NCBI RefSeq assembly: GCF_963666545.1
Contig: NZ_OY762899.1
Span: 1,116,001-1,180,000, forward strand
Direction: 5' to 3'
From: an uncultured Bacteroides sp.
GTDB lineage: Bacteria; Bacteroidota; Bacteroidia; Bacteroidales; Bacteroidaceae
DNA: 64,000 nucleotides
Shown: piece by piece, positions 52,197 to 60,200 of the stretch
How positions within the stretch are numbered: position 1 is the first letter of the stretch
Layout of the letters: each line of letters begins with the position of its first letter
The notes under the pieces: model-generated
Told to the model about the DNA's origin: nothing
What the model saw: the letters and a program-made list of their open reading frames with translations, nothing else
Database searches by the model: none
Made by a program: the position numbers and the translations under genes

Positions 52197-52988
52197 TTAA
52201 CGAATAAAGTCTTCTTTATCTTCTACCTTATATGTAGAAAGTACATTACCCGAATTATTAAAAGTCGCTCCAAAATCCCGATCAATGTCTTCCATCATTT
52301 TATGCGTTAACAAATGAATAGGAATACCTAACGGGCAAGCATCCGAACAGGCACCACATCCGGTACAACGTCCGGCCAAGTGCATCGCCCTATTTATCTG
52401 CCATTCCATATTTCCAAGCGGACTAGCCCAAGGCTCAATCCACTGGGGGGCATTCACCTCTACAACACAACGAGAACAGTAACATAAGGGACAAGCCGCA
52501 CGACAAGCATAGCACTTGAAGCAAGAAGAAAGTTCCTGCTGCCAGAAAGCCCATCGTTCTTCTCTGCTCATACCATCTAACTTGTTTATCAATTCTTGTT
52601 CTTTAGTATCGATAGCAAACTGTATATTCGCAAGATAATCGTTCATCTCCTTAAACCCGGAAAACTCAACAACTTCACCCTCCTTTGTAACCGTTAACAA
52701 AAGAAATTTCTCTTCCCTCAATTGATTCTCCTTCACTAACTGCGCTATGCTCCTCATTGTAGGAACTGTTGTCACAACCGCCACTTTTCCACTTCCAAGC
52801 AACTCCGGTTTGGTAAGATAAACAGCCAGATTATTTGTACAACGCCCATTATAGATAAGCCTCTCAACATCTTCTGCTTTTTCGCAAAAGAACGGACGCG
52901 TCTTATTGCTACCTTCTTCGTAACCAATCACTTTGATTACTGCTCCTTCACGCAATAAAGAAGCTGCTTTTTCTACTAATTTAGTCAT
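52197..52988 (-). CDS. flxC: 4Fe-4S dicluster subunit of the Flx-Hdr complex (FlxC)
   Basis: 263 residues. Two cysteine motifs: CFKCYACRAACPLCYCSRC at about 145-163 and CTGCGACSDACPLGIP at about 207-222, giving two [4Fe-4S] clusters. The N-terminal half has a FrhB/Rossmann-like strand pattern (GSGKVAVVTTVPTMRSIAQL). It lies between flxD (8-bp overlap) and flxB (9-bp gap). A soluble electron-transfer subunit. Confidence 0.78.
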   Translation of the reverse strand: MTKLVEKAASLLREGAVIKVIGYEEGSNKTRPFFCEKAEDVERLIYNGRCTNNLAVYLTKPELLGSGKVAVVTTVPTMRSIAQLVKENQLREEKFLLLTVTKEGEVVEFSGFKEMNDYLANIQFAIDTKEQELINKLDGMSREERWAFWQQELSSCFKCYACRAACPLCYCSRCVVEVNAPQWIEPWASPLGNMEWQINRAMHLAGRCTGCGACSDACPLGIPIHLLTHKMMEDIDRDFGATFNNSGNVLSTYKVEDKEDFIR

Positions 52989-53457
52989 GATGTTCCTCCA
53001 TATAATTAGCCACCTTCTGATATTCTGTGTATGGTCCTAACTCGCGAATATCCGCAACTGTGTTATTCACCAAATCAGCCCATTTGGCACCTTCGGCTGC
53101 CGACACCCATGAATAGCGGATGCGAGCAATATCAATGCCTAAGAAATTTAAAAGATTCCGAAATACAATCCACCGACGACGAGCATGGAAATTACCCGAA
53201 GTATAATGGCAATCGTTAGGATGGCATCCGGAAACAATGATACCATCAGCCCCATTGGCAAAGGCTTTAAGTATGAGCATAAAATCAATACGTCCCGTAC
53301 ACGGGAAGCGCACTATCTTCACATTAGAAGCATATTTTAAACGGCTAGTCCCCGTAAGGTCAGCACCGGCATAAGTACACCAGTTACACACAAAAGCTAC
53401 AATACGAGGTTCAAATTCTATCTTATTATCGTCCATAATTACTTCTAATTTAATCAT
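52981..53457 (-). CDS. flxD: MvhD/FlxD-type iron-sulfur electron-transfer subunit
   Basis: 158 residues. It has the MvhD (hydrogenase iron-sulfur subunit) pattern: FEPRIVAFVCNWCTYAGADLTG with two Cys, VRFPCTGRIDF, and DGIIVSGCHPNDCHYTSGN with three Cys. These residues hold a [2Fe-2S] or similar cluster that contacts HdrA. The N-terminal MIKLEVIMDDNK may begin at Met8. It overlaps hdrA by 8 bp and flxC by 8 bp, so production is tightly coupled. Confidence 0.88.
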   Translation of the reverse strand: MIKLEVIMDDNKIEFEPRIVAFVCNWCTYAGADLTGTSRLKYASNVKIVRFPCTGRIDFMLILKAFANGADGIIVSGCHPNDCHYTSGNFHARRRWIVFRNLLNFLGIDIARIRYSWVSAAEGAKWADLVNNTVADIRELGPYTEYQKVANYMEEHHD

Positions 53458-55450
53458 TTAACAATGCCGCAACCTCTGCGTAAACCTGTTCGTTAGAGTA
53501 TCCTTGTATATCGATAGACTTTGAACGGCAGAATGCCACACAAGTTCCACACCCCTGACAAAGCCCGGGATTGACTTTCGCTACAGTCTTAAGTACATTC
53601 CCACTTCTGTCTTTTATTTCCTCCGCCTCAATGGCATGATAAGGACAGGCCGTCTGACACATAAAGCAGCCCACACAGGTGCTGAACAAAGGAGGGGTAC
53701 TACGATTGACCACTGCCACCAAAGGTTCACGAACTAAATCTTTCTGAGAGAAAAGCGCAGCCACTTTTACCGCAGCGCCCGATGCCATACCCACTGTTTC
53801 AGGAATATCTTTCGGCGCCTGACAAGCTCCGGCCAGAAAAATTCCGGCAGTATTGGTTTCTACCGGTTTCAGTTTAGGATGTGCTTCTGCAAAGAATTTA
53901 TACGGGTCATAAGAAATGTGTAATTTTTGTGCCAACTCTTCCGCTCCCTTATTGGCCACACTTGCCGTAGCAAGAACTACCATATCAGCTTCTATCTCTA
54001 CAGGAGTAGCACCAAGCAATGTATCTACGCCTTTTACTATAAGTTTACCCTCTTTTTCATATACACGCGCCACTCTGCCACGAATATAGTTTACTCCGTC
54101 CTCTTCAATGGCACGTCTTACAAATTCATCGTAGTTTTTTCCTGCAGCACGAATATCCATATAGAATACATAAGATTCTCCACCATGAACTTTATGTTGA
54201 TAAAGCATAGCGTGCTTGGCAGTGTACATGCAACAAATCTTGGAACAGTAGTGAATGCCTTTAGCCGGATCACGAGAACCCGCACAAGCGATAAATACAA
54301 TCTTCTTAGGAATTGCGCCATCCGAAGGACGACGAATTTCGCCAAGTGTAGGTCCGGAAGCCGAAGCCAGGCGTTCAAATTGCAGTCCGGTGATCACATC
54401 CTTGTACTTTCCAAATCCATATTCAGGGAAATAGTTCGGTTTCAAAACATCAAAACCGGTAGTCACAACTACTGCTCCTACTTCTTCGGTGATAATTCTA
54501 TCTTCCTGATCAAAACTGATAGCTCCCGTTGGACAAGTCTTCTCGCAAAGGCGACATTTACCTTTCTGATAATACGTACAATGCTCCTTGTCAATTACAG
54601 GTTTATTGGGCACAGCCTGAGGGAAAGGCACATAAATAGCAGTGCGTAATCCCAAACCTGCATTAAATTCACTTGATATTTTTTTATTGGGGCATTTAGT
54701 CGTACAGAGTCCGCAACCCGTACACAATTTCTCATCAATGCTCTTCGCTTTGAGGCGAATACTAGCCTTGAAGTTTCCAATAAATCCTTCCAAATGCTCT
54801 ACTTCCGCATACGTATACAAAGTAATATTAGGATGTTGCGCCACCTCTACCATACGAGGAGTAAGTATGCATTGCGAACAATCAAGAGTAGGGAACGTTT
54901 CCGATAATTGCGACATGTGTCCGCCAATGGAGGGTTCTTTCTCTACTAAAATAACCTTGTGTCCACAATTAGCGATATCCAAACTAGCCTGAATACCAGC
55001 AATACCTCCACCGATGACCAATGCTTTTTTAGTTACCGGTACCTCAATAGGGGTTAGTGGTTTGTTGTATTTTACTTTGGCCACTAAACTCTTAACTATA
55101 TCAACCGCTTTCTGTGTAGTTGCATCTCCTTTTTCGTGAACCCATGAGCAATGTTCTCGGATATTAGCAATCTCACATAGATAAGGGTTCAACCCAGCCT
55201 CCGAACAGGCGCGTCGGAAAGTCGGTTCATGCATGCGTGGCGAACAAGCAGCCACAACCACTCCATCAAGTCCTTTTTCTTTAATTGCTTGCTTAATCAA
55301 AGTCTGACCCGGATCAGAACACATGTATTTATAGTCGATAGCATATTCTACCTCTTCTATTTTCAACGCCTCTTCAGCTACCCTCTGACAATCAACGGTG
55401 GCACTGATGTTTTCACCGCAATGGCATATAAAAACTCCAATCTTAGACAT
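53450..55450 (-). CDS. hdrA: Heterodisulfide reductase subunit A (HdrA), flavin electron-bifurcating subunit
   Basis: 666 residues. FAD-binding GGGIAGIQAS motif near residue 147, preceded by the HdrA N-terminal cysteine-containing domain (CHCGENISATVDC, VVVAACSPRMHEPTF, CEIANIREHCSW). Four ferredoxin-type cluster motifs: CTGCGLCTTKCP (about 243), CRLCEKTCP (about 300), CVGCFMCQTACP (about 590) and CQGCGTCVAFC (about 632). HdrA's FAD splits electron pairs between a low- and a high-potential acceptor. Here it would couple NADH oxidation (FlxA) to ferredoxin and to HdrB. Central gene of the operon. Confidence 0.93.
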   Translation of the reverse strand: MSKIGVFICHCGENISATVDCQRVAEEALKIEEVEYAIDYKYMCSDPGQTLIKQAIKEKGLDGVVVAACSPRMHEPTFRRACSEAGLNPYLCEIANIREHCSWVHEKGDATTQKAVDIVKSLVAKVKYNKPLTPIEVPVTKKALVIGGGIAGIQASLDIANCGHKVILVEKEPSIGGHMSQLSETFPTLDCSQCILTPRMVEVAQHPNITLYTYAEVEHLEGFIGNFKASIRLKAKSIDEKLCTGCGLCTTKCPNKKISSEFNAGLGLRTAIYVPFPQAVPNKPVIDKEHCTYYQKGKCRLCEKTCPTGAISFDQEDRIITEEVGAVVVTTGFDVLKPNYFPEYGFGKYKDVITGLQFERLASASGPTLGEIRRPSDGAIPKKIVFIACAGSRDPAKGIHYCSKICCMYTAKHAMLYQHKVHGGESYVFYMDIRAAGKNYDEFVRRAIEEDGVNYIRGRVARVYEKEGKLIVKGVDTLLGATPVEIEADMVVLATASVANKGAEELAQKLHISYDPYKFFAEAHPKLKPVETNTAGIFLAGACQAPKDIPETVGMASGAAVKVAALFSQKDLVREPLVAVVNRSTPPLFSTCVGCFMCQTACPYHAIEAEEIKDRSGNVLKTVAKVNPGLCQGCGTCVAFCRSKSIDIQGYSNEQVYAEVAALLND

Positions 55451-55455
55451 TTGAC

Positions 55456-56304
55456 TTAATCTTTTAAATTAATAGGAACAAAATGGCGATCGAGACCCAA
55501 ATCTTTAGGTGTAAGGCCTATCGCAAGACCTATCGCTTGTGTTATATATAGAATAGGAATGTCAATCGATTTATTGAGATAACTATTAATTGCCGGACGA
55601 CGCATGTCTAAATTGGAATGGCACATAGGGCAAGCCACTACAAGAGCTTTAGCACCCCTATCATCAGCGTCTTTTAGAATATTACCGGATAAGCGCCCCA
55701 CAAGATCAGTACGTGAAACAGATAAACCGGCTCCACAACATTCTGTCTTAAATGCCCAGTTGATAGAAGTTGCTCCAATCATGGTCATCAGTTTATCCAT
55801 ACTTTGTGGGTCTTCTAGTTGGTCGAATTGAAGTATCTTATGAGGTCGCACCAACAAGCAACCATAATAGCATGCTACTTCATGATGAAACGGATGAACG
55901 ACCTTCGCTGCAAGATTATCTTGCACATATTTCTCTATAAACTGTACCACATTAAGAATCTTCACATTCCCAAAGTATGGTATTTTGATAATATCAACAA
56001 TCTTGTCAAGTAGTTTAGCGTCTTGTGCCAATTCATATTGCACAGTAGACAAACGATTGTAACAAGACGCGCAAGGTACCACTATCTCTTCAAAACCTTG
56101 TTGCTCTGCCAAAGCCAAAACACGGGCCACAAGAGAAAGGGAAAGCTCTCTATCCATAGAATGTGCAGCCGTTGCTCCACAGCAGTTCCAATCATTCAAT
56201 TCTACCAGTTCAATATCGAAAGCTTTTGCCAGAGTTATAACAGATTCGTTATATTCCAAGGAAGTGCCTTTCAGAGAGCACCCCGGATAAAAACCTATTT
56301 CCAT
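55456..56304 (-). CDS. hdrB: Heterodisulfide reductase subunit B (HdrB)
   Basis: 282 residues. Two CCG domains, which bind the noncubane [4Fe-4S] clusters that reduce a disulfide: GCSLKG, NCCGATAAHS and CASCYNRL in the N-terminal half; CYYGCLLVRP, ECCGAGLSVS and CPMCHSNLD in the C-terminal half. Complete, cytosolic. The physiological disulfide (DsrC-like in sulfate reducers) is not encoded in this window. 9 bp after hdrC and 5 bp before hdrA. Confidence 0.93.
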   Translation of the reverse strand: MEIGFYPGCSLKGTSLEYNESVITLAKAFDIELVELNDWNCCGATAAHSMDRELSLSLVARVLALAEQQGFEEIVVPCASCYNRLSTVQYELAQDAKLLDKIVDIIKIPYFGNVKILNVVQFIEKYVQDNLAAKVVHPFHHEVACYYGCLLVRPHKILQFDQLEDPQSMDKLMTMIGATSINWAFKTECCGAGLSVSRTDLVGRLSGNILKDADDRGAKALVVACPMCHSNLDMRRPAINSYLNKSIDIPILYITQAIGLAIGLTPKDLGLDRHFVPINLKD

Positions 56305-56313
56305 TTGTTATTC

Positions 56314-56865
56314 CTATTTTGTGTTATCAATAGTCTTAGAAAAGATACGTTGTATCTTCTTCCTGCTTTTTATGCTTTCAGGCAATAGATTCAATTTCCC
56401 TTTCAAGAGCATAGAGGGAACCATTTTTAAATCTTGCACAAGGCGAAAAGTTCTAATTTTAAATCCAAGAATTAAACCCACCTCATACAATCGACCCGTA
56501 TACTTCACAGAATCCAAAAAGGCATTATGGAAAGCAACGACAGGACGAGCCTGTGGATTTACACAAGATTCTTCACGAGCTTTTTGACGTAAATAATCCA
56601 TCAATTTAGGTATATCAACCTCATTAGGACATCTGGCAAAGCAATTTTCGCAACTTAAGCAAAGCCAAATAGCTTCGGAAGACAAGACTCGATGATAGTT
56701 CTTCTCATCGTCAGTTTGCAACAATCTCAAAATATAACTGGGAGAATAATCCATATCAGTAGCCAACGCACATCCCGCAGTGCATTTCCCACATTGATAG
56801 CAATGAGATACATTTACTCCTGTACTTTCCATTAATTTGCCGGAAAGGCGTAGTTCATTCTTCAT
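56314..56865 (-). CDS. hdrC: Heterodisulfide reductase subunit C (HdrC)
   Basis: 183 residues. Two [4Fe-4S] motifs, CYQCGKCTAGCAL (about 22-34) and CLSCENCFARCPNEVD (about 69-84), followed by a helical C-terminus. It passes electrons between HdrA and HdrB. First gene of the seven-gene operon; I saw no convincing TAnnTTTG promoter in the 110 bp before it. Confidence 0.92.
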   Translation of the reverse strand: MKNELRLSGKLMESTGVNVSHCYQCGKCTAGCALATDMDYSPSYILRLLQTDDEKNYHRVLSSEAIWLCLSCENCFARCPNEVDIPKLMDYLRQKAREESCVNPQARPVVAFHNAFLDSVKYTGRLYEVGLILGFKIRTFRLVQDLKMVPSMLLKGKLNLLPESIKSRKKIQRIFSKTIDNTK

Positions 56866-56975
56866 GTATTATATCAATAAAAAAAATTATCGTGATAAAC
56901 AAGACATAATGCAGCTTCTGAAGTATGTTATAAACACAACATACCACAGAGTATAAAGCAAAGAAAACGAGATTA

Positions 56976-57416
56976 CTAAATCAAAATATGCCGCAATGTA
57001 TAGATGTAATATTGGGAAGTCGATCTAATAAAAGTATTACCAGAGGAAGAGATAACATTTGTCTGAGTTAACAAAGGATCAAGCACACATGAACCCTGCG
57101 CTATAAAATGAATTTTATAAAACTTATAGAAGTCTGTTCCTATTAGGAAGGTCGGTTGATAAAATATTGCCCTACATACATCCCAAACTCCAGAAGTATC
57201 CGATTTTTCATAGATAGGATTGCAAGAAAAGTCTTCAATAGATAAATCTAAAGCAACGGAAACATGAGAATGATGACTATCCATGCCTAAATTAACAGCC
57301 ATATCATCAGTGTTTTCGTTTTCATTCTGACGGCTTTGTTGCAATGCATTTTGTATATTAGCAAAGACTAATACAAAGAAAGCAAAAGACAATATGTATT
57401 TTATGTACAGGCTCAT
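56976..57416 (-). CDS. Small exported protein of unknown function (twin 1)
   Basis: About 146 residues from the ATG at 57416; a GTG at 57425 would add three. N-terminal hydrophobic segment (YILSFAFFVLVFANIQN), probably a signal anchor or signal peptide. Then a conserved segment MDSHHSHVSVALDLS and a conserved C-terminal tail SQYYIYTLRHILI. A paralogue lies upstream at 57820 with the same order of features, the same start context (ATGAGyyxxxATxAAxTxxxT) and the same TATTTTTG box 9 bp before the ATG (57425-57432). Family not recognised; not known to me from characterised systems. Confidence 0.68.
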   Translation of the reverse strand: MSLYIKYILSFAFFVLVFANIQNALQQSRQNENENTDDMAVNLGMDSHHSHVSVALDLSIEDFSCNPIYEKSDTSGVWDVCRAIFYQPTFLIGTDFYKFYKIHFIAQGSCVLDPLLTQTNVISSSGNTFIRSTSQYYIYTLRHILI

Positions 57417-57548
57417 ATTCAGCACAAAAATACTAATGATTATTTGAATTATCCCATATTTAAAGAAGTCTTTTATGATTATTCCGCAATAGATATCATA
57501 AAAAAGATGCTAAAAATCAAATTAGACATGCTGCATTGAAGTATCCAA

Positions 57549-57588
57549 AAAAAAACGTACACTTAACATCACGCTAAATGTACGTCAT
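57549..57588 (-). terminator. Conserved 40-bp hairpin C2
   Basis: Same 40 bases as C1 at 50218-50257, also followed on the minus strand by a T run. It lies in the 394-bp gap 57426-57819, 230 bp beyond the gene at 57820. A TATTTTTG box (57625-57632, minus) is only about 40 bp upstream of it, so a short separate transcript of about 70 nt is possible. The rest of the gap shows no gene. Confidence 0.7.
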
Positions 57589-57819
57589 ATAATATAAACT
57601 AAAAAATACTTATTATGAGAACGGGGCAAAAATAAATTGTTTAGACACACGTTAAAAATACATATCCCCTATTCTCATAACAGACTAGGTTTGCGCTATC
57701 ACAGCGAAAAAATAATATCTTTATTAATGATTAATTGAAAATGATACAATACACGTTAGGCTAAGGCAGAACTCCGGAAAGAAGTATGCCACAGTCATAA
57801 CAAAGAAGAAAATAAATTT

Positions 57820-58257
57820 CTAAACCAAGATATGACGCAATGTATAGATGTAATATCGGAGTGTAGGCTTAGTAGAAATGCTGATGGAATGACAAACCCT
57901 ATTCATTTGAAGGGCCTGCAAAGAACCAATCATGCACATAGCCTGAGTTAAAAAAATACTTTTAGGTGATTGAAAGAAGCCGGATTCTACGACAGAGGTA
58001 TTCTGTGGAAGAACACCGCGAAACATTTTCCAATATCCGGATGCAAACTCTGTGTCAAATGAGTGCTGAGTAGAATCATCAGTCGACAGATCAAGCGCAA
58101 CAGAAATATGAGAGACATGACTATCAACACCGTTACTCACAAGCATCTCAGAATCATGATTTGTCTGAGGAGAAGCTTGTAGCAAGGTGCTCTTTATATT
58201 AGCAAACACTAATAGAAAGAAAACAAACGTCAATATCGATTTTATACCTTGACTCAT
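57820..58257 (-). CDS. Small exported protein of unknown function (twin 2)
   Basis: About 145 residues from the ATG at 58257 (MSQGIKSILTFVFFLLVFAN). Signal-anchor-like N-terminus, conserved VDSHVSHISVALDLSTDDS, and a C-terminal RYYIYTLRHILV nearly identical to twin 1. Middle regions diverge. A TATTTTTG box (58266-58273, minus) sits 9 bp before the ATG, so the mRNA may be almost leaderless, as for twin 1. The conserved ends with a variable middle suggest a small secreted family under selection to change. Function unknown. Confidence 0.68.
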   Translation of the reverse strand: MSQGIKSILTFVFFLLVFANIKSTLLQASPQTNHDSEMLVSNGVDSHVSHISVALDLSTDDSTQHSFDTEFASGYWKMFRGVLPQNTSVVESGFFQSPKSIFLTQAMCMIGSLQALQMNRVCHSISISTKPTLRYYIYTLRHILV

Positions 58258-58357
58258 ATTGGCCACAAAAATACAATGATTCTTTGAATACTGACATATA
58301 CAAAGAACTTTTTATTTTTATTTCACTTTAGAGAACACCAGGCATACCTTATGGACT

Positions 58358-58609
58358 CTACAATGATGTAGGTTTATTAAAGATAGATACAATCCACAAT
58401 AACAAGATAGCTCCGACTGTAGCAGAAAGAAGACTTCCTAAAATCCCCAGAGTAACAATGCCCAATAGACCGAAAACCCAACCGCCCAACAAACCTCCGA
58501 CGATGCCAACGATTAAATTCACGATAAGACCAAATCCACTCCCTCTCATAATCTTACCGGCAATAAATCCGGCAAGAATACCAATTACAATAAACCAAAT
58601 GAAACTCAT
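58358..58609 (-). CDS. GlsB/YeaQ/YmgE-family small membrane protein
   Basis: 83 residues, almost entirely three hydrophobic segments with many Gly (FIWFIVIGILAGFIAGKIM, LIVNLIVGIVGGLLGGWVFG, LGILGSLLSATVGAILLLWI). It matches the transglycosylase-associated/stress-response GlsB family, found in stress regulons in many bacteria. The molecular role is not established. A TAAATTTG box at 58651-58658 (minus) is a plausible -7 element. Confidence 0.88.
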   Translation of the reverse strand: MSFIWFIVIGILAGFIAGKIMRGSGFGLIVNLIVGIVGGLLGGWVFGLLGIVTLGILGSLLSATVGAILLLWIVSIFNKPTSL

Positions 58610-58699
58610 AAATTTATTTTTAAAAATGATGTAACTTACATAATATAAAACAAATTTACTTTGAAATAGTTTTGAGATTCAACGATGAGCTACAAACAA

Positions 58700-58736
58700 A
58701 GCAGGTGAATCGGCATTAACACTCAATTCACCTGCT
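58700..58736. terminator. Hairpin terminator after the SusC/SusD pair
   Basis: Stem AGCAGGTGAAT (58700-58710)/ATTCACCTGCT (58726-58736), 15-nt loop; on the minus strand it is followed by a T-rich TTTGTTTG. It lies 28 bp beyond the SusD stop. Confidence 0.82.
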
Positions 58737-58763
58737 CTCAACAACCCCCAAAAAAGATTCTCT

Positions 58764-60188
58764 CTACTCTATATCGAACCAAAGTTTCGTTGTTAATAAG
58801 TCCGTTCCCTGACGGGCCACGGCAGCCTGATAGCTTATTCCGTTCAGTGACTGCTCAGTACCGGGATAGAAGAAACGGGAAGGTGTTTTTCCATCCAGCA
58901 CAGTTGAAGGACCGGCTATTAGCACAGGATAGTCCAGACGTCGCCATTCAGTAAATGCATCTAAGCCTTGTCCATAGAACGCAATCCATTTCTGTGTGCC
59001 TATGGATTTTTTATAATTGGATGCATCATACTTCACCAAAGGTTGGGCCAAATAGGCAGCTACGACAGTGGCATCTGTAATGCCAAACTGTGTGAATGAT
59101 GCTCTTATCGCATCATTATAACGTTGCTCCGCACTACCTGTGATGTAACCGCGAGCAGTCGCTTCGGCAAGAGCAAACAGCACTTCCGAATAGCTAAAAA
59201 TAACAGCCGGCGACTCTGAAGTGAGGAAGTAAGTACCCGGCTTAGAGGTTTTGGCAAATCCCTGGCTATTGGCAGCACTAGCGGACAGACCATTGGCGGC
59301 ACCCACATACTTGTGCACAATCGTATCAGAAGGTAATTGCGCATATACGGGCAAACGGGGATCAGAGAGTTCATACAACTTATCCACTAATGTTTTTGAG
59401 ATACGATAATCGTCACGCGTTTCGAACCAGGCAGAAGCCGGATTTTGTTGTGGCGAACTGGTATAAATAAATTGAAAGATCTCCGTATTGCTACTTATTA
59501 ATCCCGCAGCATCCGTCGTTGCAGTGACTATCGCTTCTTTAGCCAACTCAGGCTCTCTATCAGCGATCCGAAGAGCGATTCGAAGTCGTAAGGAGTTCAC
59601 AAATTTCTTCCACTTCGCTATATTGCCATCATAAACCACATCTCCATCAATAGTACCACCGGAAGTGTTCAGCAATGATTGCGCCTCAGCAAGATCGCTC
59701 AGCAAGCCCAAATAGACTTCACGTTGCGCACCGTATGCCGGAGTCGTGTTTTGACCAACTTCAGAGTAAGGAATATCTCCATAAGCATCCGTTAACAACT
59801 GAAACACCCATGAACGAAGGGCGAGAGCAACACCTTTGTAGTTAGAATTAGCTTCTTCGTCCGTAAAGTTCAAAATAGTATTCAGGTCAGCAATCAGTGT
59901 AGCATAGCCTGTATTCCAGAGCGAAGTGAAACCTGTATTAGAAATATCGTACCTATCCGGTTCGGTATATTGAATCTTGGCCCATTGTTGTACAAACAAT
60001 AAGGAGGAGTTGAAGTTACTTTCGGAGCCCCAATACAAATCAGCACCTTGCTTTTCACTACCCGTAAGCAAGTAAGCAGGCAAAGGATGTTCCGTTGCAT
60101 TGGGATTCTCATTAATTTTATCCAGTTGGTCATTGCAAGCACTTAATAGAGTTGCAAGCAAAAATAGTGCGAATATATTTTTAAGCAT
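58764..60188 (-). CDS. SusD/RagB-like lipoprotein (SusD_2 type)
   Basis: 474 residues. Lipoprotein signal (LATLLSAC). Typical features of the SusD-like_2 (RagB) group are NINENPNATEHP-type N-terminus, FVQQWAKIQYTEPDRYD, LRSWVFQLLTDAYGDIPYSEV, SLRLRIALRIADREPELAKE, SEVLFALAEATARGYI and FTEWRRLDYPVL. It is shorter than the SusD at 47256 and belongs to another subgroup. It is partner of the SusC directly upstream (12-bp gap). No hydrolase is encoded nearby, so the substrate may be a small molecule or peptide rather than a glycan. Confidence 0.93.
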   Translation of the reverse strand: MLKNIFALFLLATLLSACNDQLDKINENPNATEHPLPAYLLTGSEKQGADLYWGSESNFNSSLLFVQQWAKIQYTEPDRYDISNTGFTSLWNTGYATLIADLNTILNFTDEEANSNYKGVALALRSWVFQLLTDAYGDIPYSEVGQNTTPAYGAQREVYLGLLSDLAEAQSLLNTSGGTIDGDVVYDGNIAKWKKFVNSLRLRIALRIADREPELAKEAIVTATTDAAGLISSNTEIFQFIYTSSPQQNPASAWFETRDDYRISKTLVDKLYELSDPRLPVYAQLPSDTIVHKYVGAANGLSASAANSQGFAKTSKPGTYFLTSESPAVIFSYSEVLFALAEATARGYITGSAEQRYNDAIRASFTQFGITDATVVAAYLAQPLVKYDASNYKKSIGTQKWIAFYGQGLDAFTEWRRLDYPVLIAGPSTVLDGKTPSRFFYPGTEQSLNGISYQAAVARQGTDLLTTKLWFDIE

Positions 60189-60200
60189 AAGTCTTTATTT

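Noticed and set aside
53927-54649. Long 240-codon plus-strand frame opposite hdrA
   Set aside because: It lies antisense within an intact, motif-rich hdrA and has no recognisable domain; a shadow of biased codon use.
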